A DNA stretch of 64,000 bases from Haemonchus contortus (Eukaryota > Nematoda > Chromadorea > Rhabditida > Trichostrongylidae): assembly GCA_000469685.2 (NCBI GenBank), contig LS997567.1:18497899-18561898 (forward strand), in the 5' to 3' direction. Shown in pieces: positions 33,148 to 44,354 of the stretch (position 1 is the first letter of the stretch; every line of letters begins with the position of its first letter). Under the pieces are notes generated by a model. The model made no database searches. It worked only from the letters and a program-made list of their open reading frames with translations, and had not been told where the DNA came from. A program made the translations under genes and the position numbers.

Positions 33148-33371
33148 TGCGAATACTACTGCAAGTCTTGCTTCAAGGCACAGTTCACGAAGAGAATAAC
33201 TCGTGGTGTTCAAGTATGCTTCATGAGCGCTGGCGGCCTAAAAAACGGCTGAGCGAGGTCGTAAGAAGGTTGAAAGACCTGCATCGCCGTCTTTACTCGG
33301 AGGCGGAACAGTTCCGGCAAGGTTGCAGAGTATATAAATTCATAAGAGACCCCCTTATTAGAAGAGTATAG
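33148..33371 (+). other. Exon-like open segment, unassigned
   Basis: Preceded by TTGATTTTTCAG (ending 33147), a near-consensus nematode acceptor. Entered after two bases, the frame is open for 74 codons: RILLQVLLQGTVHEENNSWC, SSMLHERWRPKKRLSEVVRR, LKDLHRRLYSEAEQFRQG, ending in a stop TAG at 33369-33371. The frame starting directly at the acceptor gives a Cys-rich CEYYCKSCFKAQFTKR but stops after 34 codons. The Arg/Leu-rich helix could be a terminal exon or chance. A hairpin MITE starts 12 bp downstream. Confidence 0.3.
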
Positions 33372-33382
33372 GTACATTCTGC

Positions 33383-33605
33383 GATTCGAACTGGGCGCGG
33401 CAAACTGCGCGACCGAACTCGTGGCGATCCAGATGACTCTGGCGCCTATTATTGGAGCATAAACCCGAAGTAGAGTAGATTGGTATGGTCAACTGATCCT
33501 AGAAATTTGTTCTACTTCAGATTTGAGCCCCAATAATAAGCGCTGAAATCGTCAAGATCGCTACGCATTTCGGCGCGCGCATTGCCGCGCGCGGTTTGAG
33601 TTACA
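33383..33605. mobile_element. Hairpin MITE (~223 bp)
   Basis: Left arm blocks CGCGGCAAACTGCGCG, GGCGATCCAGATGACT and GCCTATTATTGGAGC pair with right arm GCCCCAATAATAAGCGC, GTCAAGATCGCTACGC and GCGCATTGCCGCGCG. Arms of about 92 bp with scattered mismatches, spacer of about 38 bp. No coding sequence. 33606-33985 holds nothing recognisable. Confidence 0.78.
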
Positions 33606-33985
33606 CGAATGTTCCGTCTCCCTTGTCGGAAGGTTGAACAAATCGTCGTAACCTATACAGTGGAGAACCTCTACGCAATTGCAAAGAAAGAAATTTCGTA
33701 AAGCTCTAAATTCCACTAATTCTCAAAACTTTCTTGCTCCTTCCATCATTTAGTTACTGCAAAAGCAAGAAAGACTGCAAATTCAGTAAAATTCAAGGAT
33801 ACCTGTCTTCGCCAACAGGTGGCGGCGGGAGCGCAACTTTCACCAATGCCCCAGCTTTTTAACTTCAAATGCCTCAAATTATCTCATATTGTGTCTGCAA
33901 GATGTCAGCATAAATGCTCTCGCGCCTCCGTTAGGTCGAGCAGTGCATTAAGCTGTGGAACCATAGCGACAATGAGAGCGAAGGT

Positions 33986-34438
33986 GTGAATAATAGCTTC
34001 GAGAAAATGAGTGCTTCAAGGAAGAATTCATTGTTTTCACCTTCTCGGAATATGTTGTGTCGGCAGTGCTCCTCACGGTATAGTCTGATCCCAAATGCGT
34101 GTATGGATTTAAAATGTTACCGGGATTCTTTTAGGGTCTTGCCTGATTATAATAAAATCCTAAACGCACAGAAAAAGAAGCGTGACGCTTTATATGGTTC
34201 TCAAATTTCGTGCATTTTAAGCGAAGCCTTCTCAAATCGAATCATGGAAAAGTCAGCGTTTCGTTATATTTCGGGGTGGCATAAGTTAGACAGCATACAT
34301 GAGCCACCCGCCAATGTGGCCCACAGAACGGTCAATGTTTTTGTTACCAAGCAAATTAGTTGTCGAAGCACGGGGCTGGAAGATTCACTGGTTGCGGTTG
34401 TTGAATTACTAGTGCAGCGTAGTTTTGCATATTCCTGA
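33986..34438 (+). CDS. Unrecognised 150-codon open frame
   Basis: Starts with GTG in its longest form; the first ATG is at 34007. It reads MLCRQCSSRYSLIPNACMDL, KCYRDSFRVLPDYNKILNAQ, KKKRDALYGSQISCILSEAF and ends VELLVQRSFAYS. It begins with a Ser/Lys-rich stretch and a CxxC, but no family fits. Overlapping minus frames of 60-79 codons exist, so coding on either strand is uncertain. The adjacent plus frame 34491-34700 is also open. It could be a domain of a decayed element. Length for a random frame in this composition is unusual but not decisive. Confidence 0.25.
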   Translation: MNNSFEKMSASRKNSLFSPSRNMLCRQCSSRYSLIPNACMDLKCYRDSFRVLPDYNKILNAQKKKRDALYGSQISCILSEAFSNRIMEKSAFRYISGWHKLDSIHEPPANVAHRTVNVFVTKQISCRSTGLEDSLVAVVELLVQRSFAYS

Positions 34439-34649
34439 GGTAACATCTTCGTGAAACTGTCTCAAAAGGAATGTATTCCGTCGAAAGGCAGTGTCGATGG
34501 TATGTACAGAGAAGACTTGTATGGAGAAGACGCCAGGATATGTTGTAGTGCGGCAACTAGTTTGGAATTTGTTTATGAAGGAACATTGTTGGATCGTTTT
34601 TTCAAAAACGACCGTTTTTCCGATCACAGGACACCAGTATGATGGCACG

Positions 34650-35590
34650 GCGAACGCCGGGCTCCATCCCTCTTACGACAAAGTTTTCATAATCGGCTAA
34701 GCGCCACACTTCCTTCAAAACGAATGATACTTTTCTTAACACGGAGTTTGTCAAAGGGCTGATGAGAATAGCAAGCAGTACTCGGTATTTTCCGATGCTT
34801 ATGCCTCTGATTAGAAATCTTGGCCTGTTGCTCTTCATCTTGAGAATAATCACCCATCAGAGATGCAACTGTTAGGCAACCAAAGCCTTGTCCTTGCCCT
34901 TGTCAGATGCCGTTATCACAAAAAGTTTTCTTCTTGACGCGTATATCATCAGCTGAGAAACTCGGATTTTTTCGCGGTCAGATAGGATTTTTCGCAAGTG
35001 ATATGAACTTGAATCTGCACTGATAAGAAAATCTGGTTGCGTAGCGGCCATGAACTAACTGCAGTGAACGGTCCAAATTTTTATTTCCCAATAATGCAGT
35101 GTCTCCAACCGGGCCCTGTCACTGCACTTACCACTCTTTTTTTTGTCATCCTACTCTACTGCCTTACTGTCCCGTCTTATTTGGTGACACATAGAAAGTC
35201 AAGGCTACATCGTGGATACCAGAGACGTTTAAAGTATTCATTAAGTAATTGTTATTTGGCCCTCTAAGGTTACTCATCAGCTGATGTCATTATGTCCTCC
35301 AGGGATTGTTATCAGCCCTCATCAGTTGTTATCAGTCTCTGGTACCAACTTCTTCGATTCCGTCGCCGTTAAAGTGCCAAAGTTCCATCGTTAACACAGA
35401 GGACGTAGCCTCTTTTACATTGAAGGCATTCCCAGCTGGTATGAGTTCCCGTCTTCGAGTACCTATAATTTCCTCACATCCTATACAACCCGTTAAAAGC
35501 AGAGGTTTCACTGCAAATACTGAGGGCGTGAGAGACCTAGCAGCTCTCGCCATCTATGCCTTTTATGAGTCCTCATCACTTAATTAATTA
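34650..35590 (+). repeat. Dispersed composite repeat, head module, copy a
   Basis: Shares ordered blocks with 54230-55110, 61880-62800 and (reversed) 61020-61440: GCCTCTGATTAGAAATCT, CAACTGTTAGGCAACCAAAG, CTGTCACTGCACTTACCACT, TTTTGTCATCCTACTCTACT and a TTATCAG...TCATCAG-rich tail. No coding potential is common to all copies. Followed at about 35700 by one minisatellite unit and the shared terminal motif. Confidence 0.75.
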
Positions 35591-35699
35591 ATCCCTGTCC
35601 TCACTTATCGATGGTCCTTTAAGGCTAAGCTTTGATACTGAGGGAATGATTCTGTGGTTTTTGCCTCCTTAGACTTCTTATGAGTTCCTAAGTTGTTTC

Positions 35700-35850
35700 A
35701 CTTCTTGTCACCTACTATCAGAATTCGTATCACGCCGGCTTTGTCTCTTCCGAATTCGAACGCTCTAGAAGCAGGGGACAGAAGTTATGAAATTTTGGTC
35801 GGACACACACCTATATATGTATAGGTGTGTATACACATACTTAGCGAATC
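35700..35850 (+). repeat. Composite repeat tail: one minisatellite unit, CA run, terminal motif
   Basis: GAATTCGAACGCTCTAG, CAGAAGTTATGAAATTTT, GGTCGGACACACACC, then CTTAGCGAATCACATACAGC. The order is the same as at 62810-63250. A small palindrome ACACCTATATATGTATAGGTGT is inserted in the CA run. Confidence 0.7.
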
Positions 35851-36019
35851 ACATACAGCAGGTGATAATGTCTTACCAATAGAAATTTTGATGCTGAATA
35901 ACTGAATCATCTTTAATGTTAAGTTTTGATTGCCCCCCAGCAACGTGGTTGATGGATGCTTAAAATTTAATTTTATTGATAGGGAACACCTGTGTGAGAA
36001 TGCTGTTATTATGTATGCG

Positions 36020-38030
36020 GCTATCACCCGTATCACCTGTCGTCCCTCTTGTCATCGATCTGCCTGCGGGCGCCCGTAACGTCGCTAATCGACTCAGTCG
36101 TCAGTCTGGGTAGTGCTAATGGAGCCCATAACCTCGAACTCTCCTCTGCGCTCGCCTAGATGAGGAGACTCTGAGCATAGTTCTCTTAAGTGCACCTTAA
36201 TTGAAGTTGACTGCATGCTCGTTTTGCTTGCGTAGATTTCAAGTCTCAGAAACCATCTTCCAGGTTTCAAGGATCATGGAGTCGATTGTTATTTCCTTCG
36301 CAGCTGTCGTGTGGTGCCCTCTTTATTTTCTTCATTCCTCGATCTTCAATTTTCTATAGCGTTTACCTGTATTCTGGACCGTTCATCGGGGTGAAGAAGG
36401 GATATTTGCAGTAGTTCTCGTTTGCCAGCCGGCCTTATGAAGCTTGACAATGCTGCTTCGTAGGTTGGAGCGCCTGACCATTTTGTTCTGAAGTACGTGT
36501 GAGTTCCACAATGTTTAGTCAACATATCTGAGGAGAGTGGAGCATGAAAATTTTTAAGAAAATTTTAAAAGTTTGAAATGTTAGGTTGCACCAGTAGTTG
36601 TGTCACACCCCGTACGACCTTACCCAAGTAGATTATAGAAACCTTTTTCATGCTTCATGTATACGATACTGCTTCGCTCAAAGTTCCGGTCAGGTCTCAA
36701 TTCTCGAAATCACGCATCAATTATGAAGTTCGCAACCATGAAGAGTATTCTTTTCTCTCAAGTGCGTAACCATCATAAGCAATTGCATTTAGAATGTCTC
36801 TTTAATAAGACTGTAGAGATTTCGGCATCAGAGATGTAATGTACAACAGTCAGCGCAGTGTTTGATTCTAAGTAATGCCTTGCTGAAGATTTCTTTTCTT
36901 CCTTTCCTTTTCGAGGATTCGATCACTCCGTGGTAGAGGATGTATATACTTAGTCAATGACGTCACTCACAAAATGACTCATATTGCTAAGGAGGTCAGT
37001 ATGAACAACAGCAGTAAAATCCTACTTCTTGACCGCTCCCAAATAATATTCTGCACTCCTCATCGCGCGACTCGCGTAGCTGACACACAAAACGATTCAC
37101 AAACAAGTAGACCGATCCAGCGCTTCATATGTATAGAGGATATCGAGTGGGAACACTCTGGATGCCTGAGGCTTCAATGAGCACTTCTATCTCGACTGTA
37201 TTAGAGGCCTTCTTTCAATGAACGTCATCCTGTCCTTGCGCGATAGCTCAGGCGGTCTTGCGACATGAGGTATTCTGTCAATTCTGTTGAGGATGAATCA
37301 TTTGAAAAAATTATGGAATAGGGCAGCAGGCAGATTTGGCGATGGTAGTCAAGATTGTCTGAAGTTCTTTTCTCGTACTCGCCCAAGACGGGAGGTAGGT
37401 AGACAGATGTGGCCGTCAAAGAGCTATGAGTAGAAAGCGTAGGTGACCATCTCAATAGTCTTACAAGATGCAGTGAATGTTTTGAATGGACAAGATGGGA
37501 ACTCATTTTGGTGTTGCAATTGACGGAGCTGTGACGGACTCTGCGGATGCCCCTGGAACACGGACTGTTTTTCACCCTGCTCATTCTATTCCGTTCGTGA
37601 ATCTCGATATGGGGCTATCGAGCCGTTTCTAGGGCCAATTCAGCATAAATAACCGACGGTACCTTCGATAAAAGTATGTTCTCTTCTGGAGAGCTATTCC
37701 ATGTAGACATCAGACGCACCCAGTTCCTCTTCTTCGTAGCTTGATATTGGTGCGTAGGCAACGAAGAATGTCACAGCTGGGATGGAGCCACATCTTTCCA
37801 GTCGTAAGCGTCGGACCTGTAGCTTTCATTCGACTCAATTATCATAGTCAAATGTTTATTGGCGAAGACACCTACACTACGGACGCCTCTGCTGTGCCGA
37901 GCAACAGCACTTCTCCATCCCGAAGCGTCGTGCAGCAGACGATGCCTTCTGGTCTCGGTCAGTCCAATGGCGTTGTACATTATCTTAATAGCTCGCATCA
38001 TCAGATCTTCGATACATGTCAAAGTCAAGT
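36020..38030 (-). mobile_element. RTE copy, minus strand, fragmented
   Basis: 3' tail and C-terminal end at 36020-36260 (GTATCACCTGTCGTCCC, GGGCGCCCGTAACGTC). RT linker pieces at 37200-37450 (TCTGTCAATTCTGTTGAGGA; GGAGGTAGGTAGACAGATGT). The endonuclease is at 38028-37740, reading IEDLMMRAIKIMYNAIGLTE, TRRHRLLHDASGW and GVRSVGVFANKHLTMIIESN. 36260-37200 separates the parts and contains no sequence I recognise. Many stops. Confidence 0.72.
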
Positions 38031-38035
38031 AGTGT

Positions 38036-38159
38036 TGTGTAGGGTGAAATATGCTCTAGTTAAACTTATCCAAATTTTGCGCGATTTGGTCGACTAAGAA
38101 AGAAGTTATGAACGAAAAAGCGCCGAAGCATATCACCGAAAACTTTTGAGTTTGAGCGC

Positions 38160-38161
<2 letters not shown>
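38036..38161 (+). mobile_element. Half of a TIR element (single arm)
   Basis: GTGTAGGGTGAAATATGCTC, GAACGAAAAAGCG and CACCGAAAACTTTTGAG...GCGCTAC match the reverse complement of the left half of the element at 40037-40562. Its terminus GAGCGCTAC abuts a (TA)n run. Confidence 0.75.

Positions 38162-38233
<72 letters not shown>
38162..38233. repeat. (TA)n microsatellite
   Basis: About 70 bp of pure TA. It starts exactly at the terminus of the half element, whose family inserts at TA. Confidence 0.97.
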
Positions 38234-38234
<1 letters not shown>

Positions 38235-38359
38235 AGTTTGGCTATGCACGCTAACGCGCGCAGTATATGTCGACGGCCACTTATCCATGATGGAGTCATT
38301 CAGCGGAATGTTGGATAATCAGAATAAGATAGTTCTCTCTAGATTCGAACGCTGAACTG

Positions 38360-39540
38360 CTGATAGCATCACATAGCTCCGTCCACCTCAGTGCAAACCC
38401 TTTCCACAATAATCTGGACCACCCTTCTTTTAACTGCTTCAAACCATTTTTCCGCATTCCAGAAAGTTTTTGAAGAGATGAATTTTCGGTCCTAGCCTCG
38501 CTTCCATATGCCAGCTCCGCCCCCTTCGAGGAACTATGTACATTTGTTCCAATTCCTCCTACCACTTTTTTCCCGCGTCCTGGAACGTTTCTGAATAGAG
38601 TTATAAATTTTTGATCTAAGCCCCGCCCACTTTGGTGCCAGCCACGCCCACTTCAGAGATTCGGCCACACTTGTTAAATTACCTCTAACCACTTTTTTCC
38701 CGCACTCTGAAACGTTTCTGAACAGAGTTATAAAGTTTTGATCTAAGCCCCGCCCACTTTGGTGCCAACTCCGCCCACTTTCAGGATTTGACCACATTTG
38801 TTCTCATACACCTTGACACCTTTTTGCCGCATCCCAGAACGTTTCTGAATAGAGTTATAAAGTTTCGACCTAAGCCCCGCCCACTTTGGTGCCATCCCCG
38901 CCCACTTTCGGGATTTGACCACATTTGTCCCATTACCTCTAACCACTTTTTTTCCGCATTCTATAACTTTTCCGAACGAAGTTACTCTCATTTTTGAAAA
39001 GTAGCTTTCACCTCAACGCACGCCCCGCCCCTCGTGGGCGGGGCTTCGCTATACTTATGCATGCTCAGCACGCATTGCTTGCTCTTTTCCTTGCTCACTC
39101 TTCCTGTTTTTTTCCTGGCCTCGACGCCTTGGTTTAATCGAGTTATGAACCTCTGTGGAAAGTACCACCCATTGCGAGAACGCTCCGCCTACCGCCGGTA
39201 AGTTTCCTTTATTTTGATTGTTGACCCATCCCTCACCTTTGCACATTTTTTTCCGGTGTCTGGAATGTTATGGGACCGAATTAGAAGAATTCGCCCATGA
39301 CCCCGCTCAATTCCGGTGCATGCCCCGCCCCTTGGGGGCGGGGCTCCGCTAGGCTCACATGTGTTCTGTTGCACTTACCCTATGCTCAACCCATTCCGAA
39401 CTTGACCCGACTTCTCCAGGTGTTTCTTCAGGTTATATCGAATTTCCGTACAAACAAACAAACAAACAGACAGACAGACAGACAGACAGGGCGCTTTATA
39501 TATAGTAAGGATATATATATATATATATATATATAACAGA
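38360..39540 (+). repeat. GC-rich 127-bp minisatellite with CAGA run and terminal motif
   Basis: GCCCCGCCCACTTTGGTGCC recurs at about 38621, 38748 and 38875 (period 127) with CCGCATTCTGAAACGTTTCT-like and GAGTTATAAAGTTTTGATC blocks; more diverged units lie on both sides (38360-39010). After 39010 come GGGGCGGGGC palindromes, then (AAAC)n and (AGAC)n at 39456-39488, and GGCGCTTTATATATAGTAAG followed by (AT)n. The order repeats that at 47.3-48.1 and 62.8-63.2 kb. Confidence 0.85.
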
Positions 39541-39893
39541 TATGTATTTGCACTTTTGTCAGAGGAAAAAAAGAACAAACTTCACTCCTATTTGTAACTC
39601 TGGAATCAAGTTGGACATGGAGTGTTGGATGGAGGATTTTGGGCACATTTTACATTTGCACTTTTATCTTGGCGTGCTGCTGGTGTTTTCCATGATATAG
39701 TCAGAACATGAAATGATCATGTCCCATTACAGAGCACATGTGAACACTGGTCCACAACTTTTCGTTTCAGCAATTTACCACTGCAGGGTGGGCTGACCGG
39801 TAGACTCGGATAGTCATTTTTTGAAGGCACGGACATACACCGATTTCCATATAGCCCATGTAGCAGTTCACTGAAAAGACGAACGGTACATGA

Positions 39894-41902
39894 GATTAGT
39901 TGACGAGAATATCGAAAAACCGAATCGATAAAATAGGTGTTATAGAAGCCAAGTTGCCACACGAGTCAAAGTAGATACGCTTGACGCGCATGATAATGTG
40001 TCTGTGCCAGAAATAAACGAGTCACTAAGTAGCACACAGTAGCGCTCAAAAGTCTTCGGTGAAATGCTTTGACGCTTTTTCGTTCATAACTTTTTTCTTA
40101 GTAGACCGAATGACACGAAATTCGGATATGTCTAACTAGAGCATATTTCACCCTACCCAACTCTTTTTCACTGCATAGCTACAATATCCAAAGATAGAGC
40201 ACAGTGTTTGTTGCGGTAGCAGATTTTGCTGCAGGTAAAATTGTTGACGTCTGTACTTATTCGCACCTTATGTGCGTTTTCCTCATCTATTGTGATCGGC
40301 GTTACCGCTCGTACACTTTTGACATTATAAAAAGGAAAGAGATTCTAGAAGGACCATCACCTGTATTTTTAGTCGATTTTGAGTTCATGCTCTTTGGAAT
40401 ATCTGGAACATGATCAGACTGCAGGTTAATCGTGGTAAATATTCACAACACACCCATGCTACACATATTGAAATTTCGCTTGATTAGATCCAGTAGGAAA
40501 GAAGTTACGACTGAAAAGTACGGCTGAAGCACCATTTCACCGAAGACTTTTGAGCGCTACTGTAGCTATGCTACGACGAGATAAGATCTCATGCATTTCT
40601 TACTGACGTAGCAAAAATTGTCGAAGCTCAGGTAGGAATAATTGCGTTATCCACCATGTAGGCCTAATCTCACGACATCCAATTCCCACTTATTTTATTC
40701 GCTGCAGAAATCGTTCGATGGGAAAATTTTCACTAGAGATGAAGATATCTAATCTGATGTGGCCCACTTTTTTCGACCAAAAAAAACAATAATTTTGCAT
40801 AGAACGAGCTATGGAATTACCACAAGAAAAAAGATAACCGAACAAGACTATAGATAGACCATGTCATCGATTGAATTTCGTTTGGGAGGCGAAAAAATAT
40901 TGTTCTTTGAAACGCTCAGGATGCACTTTTCGAACGACCTAATGAATTTAGTTGATGCAGTTCACGGTTTCATGTTCGATCAGCTATTTAGTGACCAGAA
41001 AACAACCACAGCTAACGTTTCTTTTCATTATTATAAGGCAAAATCGAGTCTGTTGAAAGAGCTGTGGTTGTTTTCTGGTCACTAAATAGCTGATCGAATA
41101 TGAAACCGTTAACTGCATCAACTGGAATCATCAGTTCGTTCGGAATGTGATTCCCTGAGCGCTTCACAGAACAATTATTTTTGCCTCCCAAACGAAATTC
41201 AACCAATGATGTGGACCCAGTCTTGTTCGGTCTTTTTCCTGTGGTAATTTCACAGCTCGTTCTATGCAAAACTTCTGGTTTTTTCTGGCTAAAAAAGTGG
41301 GCTACATCAGATTAGATATTTTCATCTCTAGTGAAAATTTTTCCATCGAACGATTTCTGCAACGATTAAAACAAGTGGGATTTGAATGTCGTGAGATTAG
41401 GCCTATGTGGTGGATGACGCAGTTATTCCTAGCTGAGCTTCGATAATTTTTGCTACGTTACCAAAAAATATATGCGATTTGATCTCGTCGTAGCATAGCT
41501 ATACCATTTAGTGAGTCGTTAATTTCTAGCTGACTTTTCCAACTGCGCCATAAAATTCAATAAGTAGAGCTCTAAGTCAGCATTCAGCACTTCAAACTAA
41601 ATCGCACTTCTGTAATCACACCGAATTTGTGGCGAGACTTTCTTTGATGAAGATTAGCTCTGAACCTCGTTTGAGCAGGTTCATCCGTTGTTCACCATGA
41701 TCGTTTTTGAGTAAAACTATTGTGGAATTCCCGACTTTTACCAACAGCCACTAGTCATTTGATTGATGATCGGTTTTCGTTGCATTTCAAGCTCAAATCG
41801 CAGACACATTATCATGTGCGTCAGGCGTATCTACTTTGACTCGTGTGGCACCTTTGCTTCGATTTACTTTATTCTGTTTTTCGATATTCTCGTCAACTAA
41901 TC
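39894..41902. repeat. Large foldback palindrome (~2 kb) with a 45-bp centre
   Basis: The outer ends are GATTAGTTGACGAGAATATC at 39894 and its complement ending 41902. Inner arms run from 40563 to about 41014 (AGCTATGCTACGACGAGAT ... GACCAGAAAACAACCACAGC) and back from 41060 to 41500. Centre is 41015-41059. The left arm is interrupted by a 526-bp TIR element (40037-40562); the right arm has about 270 bp (roughly 41540-41810) with no counterpart on the left. Arms differ by scattered substitutions and indels. The peptide FDQLFSDQKTTTA is encoded by both arms reading inward, but indels outside it argue against selection on coding. Confidence 0.88.
40037..40562. mobile_element. 526-bp TIR element inserted in the palindrome's left arm
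   Basis: Ends CAGTAGCGCTCAAAAGTCTT and AAGACTTTTGAGCGCTACTG form a near-perfect 28-bp TIR. Comparison with the right arm of the palindrome shows the empty site GGTATAGCTATG, so the flanks CA (left) and TA (right) are a TA duplication with one change. There is no transposase: a non-autonomous Tc1/mariner-type element. Sub-terminal sequence (AAAGAAGTTATGAACGAAAA-like) is repeated inversely near the other end. Confidence 0.87.
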
Positions 41903-41904
41903 CT

Positions 41905-42730
41905 TGAATATCATTTCACAAAAGGTGTAGGATAACACAATTCCAATCATAGGGTAGAATACGGTTCAAAAGTGATGAAAAGCTCTGCCTGACGTGAAAT
42001 CAGAACTCTAATCAACATTTAAGATTGTACATTGCTAGAATTGGCCGTTTTTGGAAGTATTTTGTTTGCGACTGTGGGAGCAACTTAGTTGACTGACTGC
42101 TCTGCCTGAATACATATAGCCTACCCTCGGTTGCTCCTCATTGGTCGAACAATTAGGGATGTCAGCAAGTAGTCCTGTATTTTACATCAAGCAGAGCTTC
42201 CCACCAATTTCGTATCGTATTCTGCCCTAAGACTGTAATTATGTTCTAGCTCTTGTGAAATGATATTCAAATGGCAACTTAATTGGATTGATCCGACGGA
42301 AAGTTCTATAAAGTCCGGAGCTGTGCTTGGAGATTGAGTAGCGTTAATTGTTAACTTCTGTATTCTAACAAAGAGCAATGCATTTTCAACTTCACACATA
42401 ATTTTGGCTGCATTGCTTTCGTTTTGTAGTATTTTTCAAGACTGTGGAAGCGAAGTGACTTATTAATTTCATCTGCTTAAATACCTATAGCCTACCCTTG
42501 TCGGCTCCATTCAGTAGTCGAACACTTGGAGACGTCAGCAAGTGGATTTGTAAAATTCAAATCGAGAGACGGTCCTTCAGCGGCTAAATCTGACACTGTA
42601 CAATCTTTGATGATGACTGGGGTCCTGTGTTTCAAGTCAAGCAGGTTCCACCACTTTTGTACCGTATTCTGCTCTATGATAGGAAGTGTGTTCTACCACA
42701 GCTCTTGTGAAATGATATTCACCTGGCACT
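41905..42730. repeat. Repeated ~200-290-bp unit, one inverted copy
   Basis: 42060-42275 and 42435-42725 are diverged direct copies (GACTGTGG, TATAGCCTACCCT, GTCGAACA, GTCAGCAAGT, CTCTTGTGAAATGATATTCA). The last block appears inverted at 41905-41990 (TGAATATCATTTCACAA ... GGTAGAATACGG), immediately next to the palindrome's outer end. Confidence 0.72.
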
Positions 42731-44354
42731 TTTTGACCTTCTTTTCTCCCTAAGTTCCAACACTACCCTCTTAGACCGCACTCTTTATCCAAGTCGAAAT
42801 ATCTTTTATCCAAGACATAGTAGTCAGAACCATCCCAACTATCTAGATTTGAATTTACTACTAGTTCCTTTTTGGTGCCGTCAGAAAAAATACTGTCTCA
42901 CTTTTCATTCATGTGGGCAGTTTCAGCCCTTGGCTCACATAAGCTACCACGACTATCCATTGTTGCTGTGAAGATATGCGGTTCCAAGGACTCATATCAA
43001 TTCACTCTGTGTAATGATTCATACTATGCAGGCATCACTTCATGGTCATGACATCTGTATTGGCACCGAGAAAACTACAATGGGGCGACCCTCCACAGAT
43101 GTCGGCTCAGAAAACTTGGTTATAACAGAGTCTGAAAGGATCATCGAGCAAAAAACACCGGTAAGATTGAACGCAAAGCATTTCATAGACTCTGTAAAAT
43201 ATTATTGGTGCAGTTCCACAAAATTTCAACACAACTGCGGGAGTTTTTTTTAACCGACTTAATTGAAAGCTGTACAACGTATGGGGCTAGAAGCTGTTGT
43301 ACGATGTAATGACTTTCTGAGCTATGCCCCCCCCCCCCCCACTCGAGGAATAAGCAAAAAATTTTAGCGATCTCGTCTAGACATCAGTTACATTGAGTCA
43401 ATAATGTGGAAATGCCCCAGAAAACCGTACTCGACAACTAGTCCCCATTCGTCTCGACGATACTCTGTGATACAGGTGATACCGATACTGCTTATATTGA
43501 CCCCCATAATCTTTTGAATAAGTGGCTACGAACATGTGACGCATGCATTAGCGTACGTAGCCCAACTAGCAGTAAAATAAGGTCGGTCCAACAACTGGAA
43601 AGTATTCAATGCTCGTTACATTGGTGCAGCTTTTCTCGGGTTAAAAAACTAGGCCATTTTATATGAAAAGGTCATTCCCTCAGTCGCAGGTGAAATTGGA
43701 AAGAGTAATTTTTGAATTCAATTTTGTTGAAACCTGGGCATGCGCGCAATGTCACATACTGCTTTGACGCACAGTTTTTTCAAGCGGAACTGCTTTGATC
43801 GATCGACGTTTCAGACAACTCCTCGTCATCAACTGTAGAAGATTTGTTCGGAAATTAATGTCTCAATTGACACTTGTTTTTCGAGTGTTCGAGAAAAATT
43901 CCATCATTTGTAGAACCAAGGAGAATTGGCTACGCAGCTGAGATTTTGCTGTTTAGTATCTGAGAGGATAATTAGTGCATTTTGGCGCTCGACCAAGTGA
44001 GTCATGGATTCTAGACTCCGAACTGCTATCAATTTCTTGACGACAGCGATTTGTTTAATTCTGCCACTGTCAATGACGAAATCTAGGTAGAATGAAGCGG
44101 CTCTACTACATCTAGCGGAATAGGAGCACTCACAGCGTAAAATGAAAGATCAAGAGGGAAGAGGGATGGGAGTAAGTCAAAGCCCACAACCTGCCGCTCG
44201 TTCAAACGTGGTTAACATCCCAGGAATTTGTTGACTTATTTCAAATAAGCTGCTCTGACACTGTAAGAAAAACCAGATGATTTATCGCATGTACTGTTTC
44301 TGAGTTCCAAGGAGCTGATCTTTGCGTAGGGAGTATGTTGCGCTCGTAAAAATA
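42731..44354. other. No recognisable gene; 14-C homopolymer at 43327-43340
   Basis: No repeat or motif I can support apart from the C run and an isolated CTGTGATACAGGTGATACC at about 43468 that resembles an RTE tail. Frames up to 79 codons show no family features. Confidence 0.45.

Noticed and set aside
33148..33260. Nuclear-receptor-like zinc finger in CEYYCKSCFKAQF
   Set aside because: Cys spacing fits only in part, the frame stops after 34 codons and the first finger is absent.
41012..41269. Peptide shared by both palindrome arms
   Set aside because: Similarity is DNA-level from the palindrome; indels break the frame elsewhere in the arms.
43327..43340. 14-C run and the 11-G run at 1430
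   Set aside because: Homopolymers whose lengths are unreliable in assemblies; no further structure.
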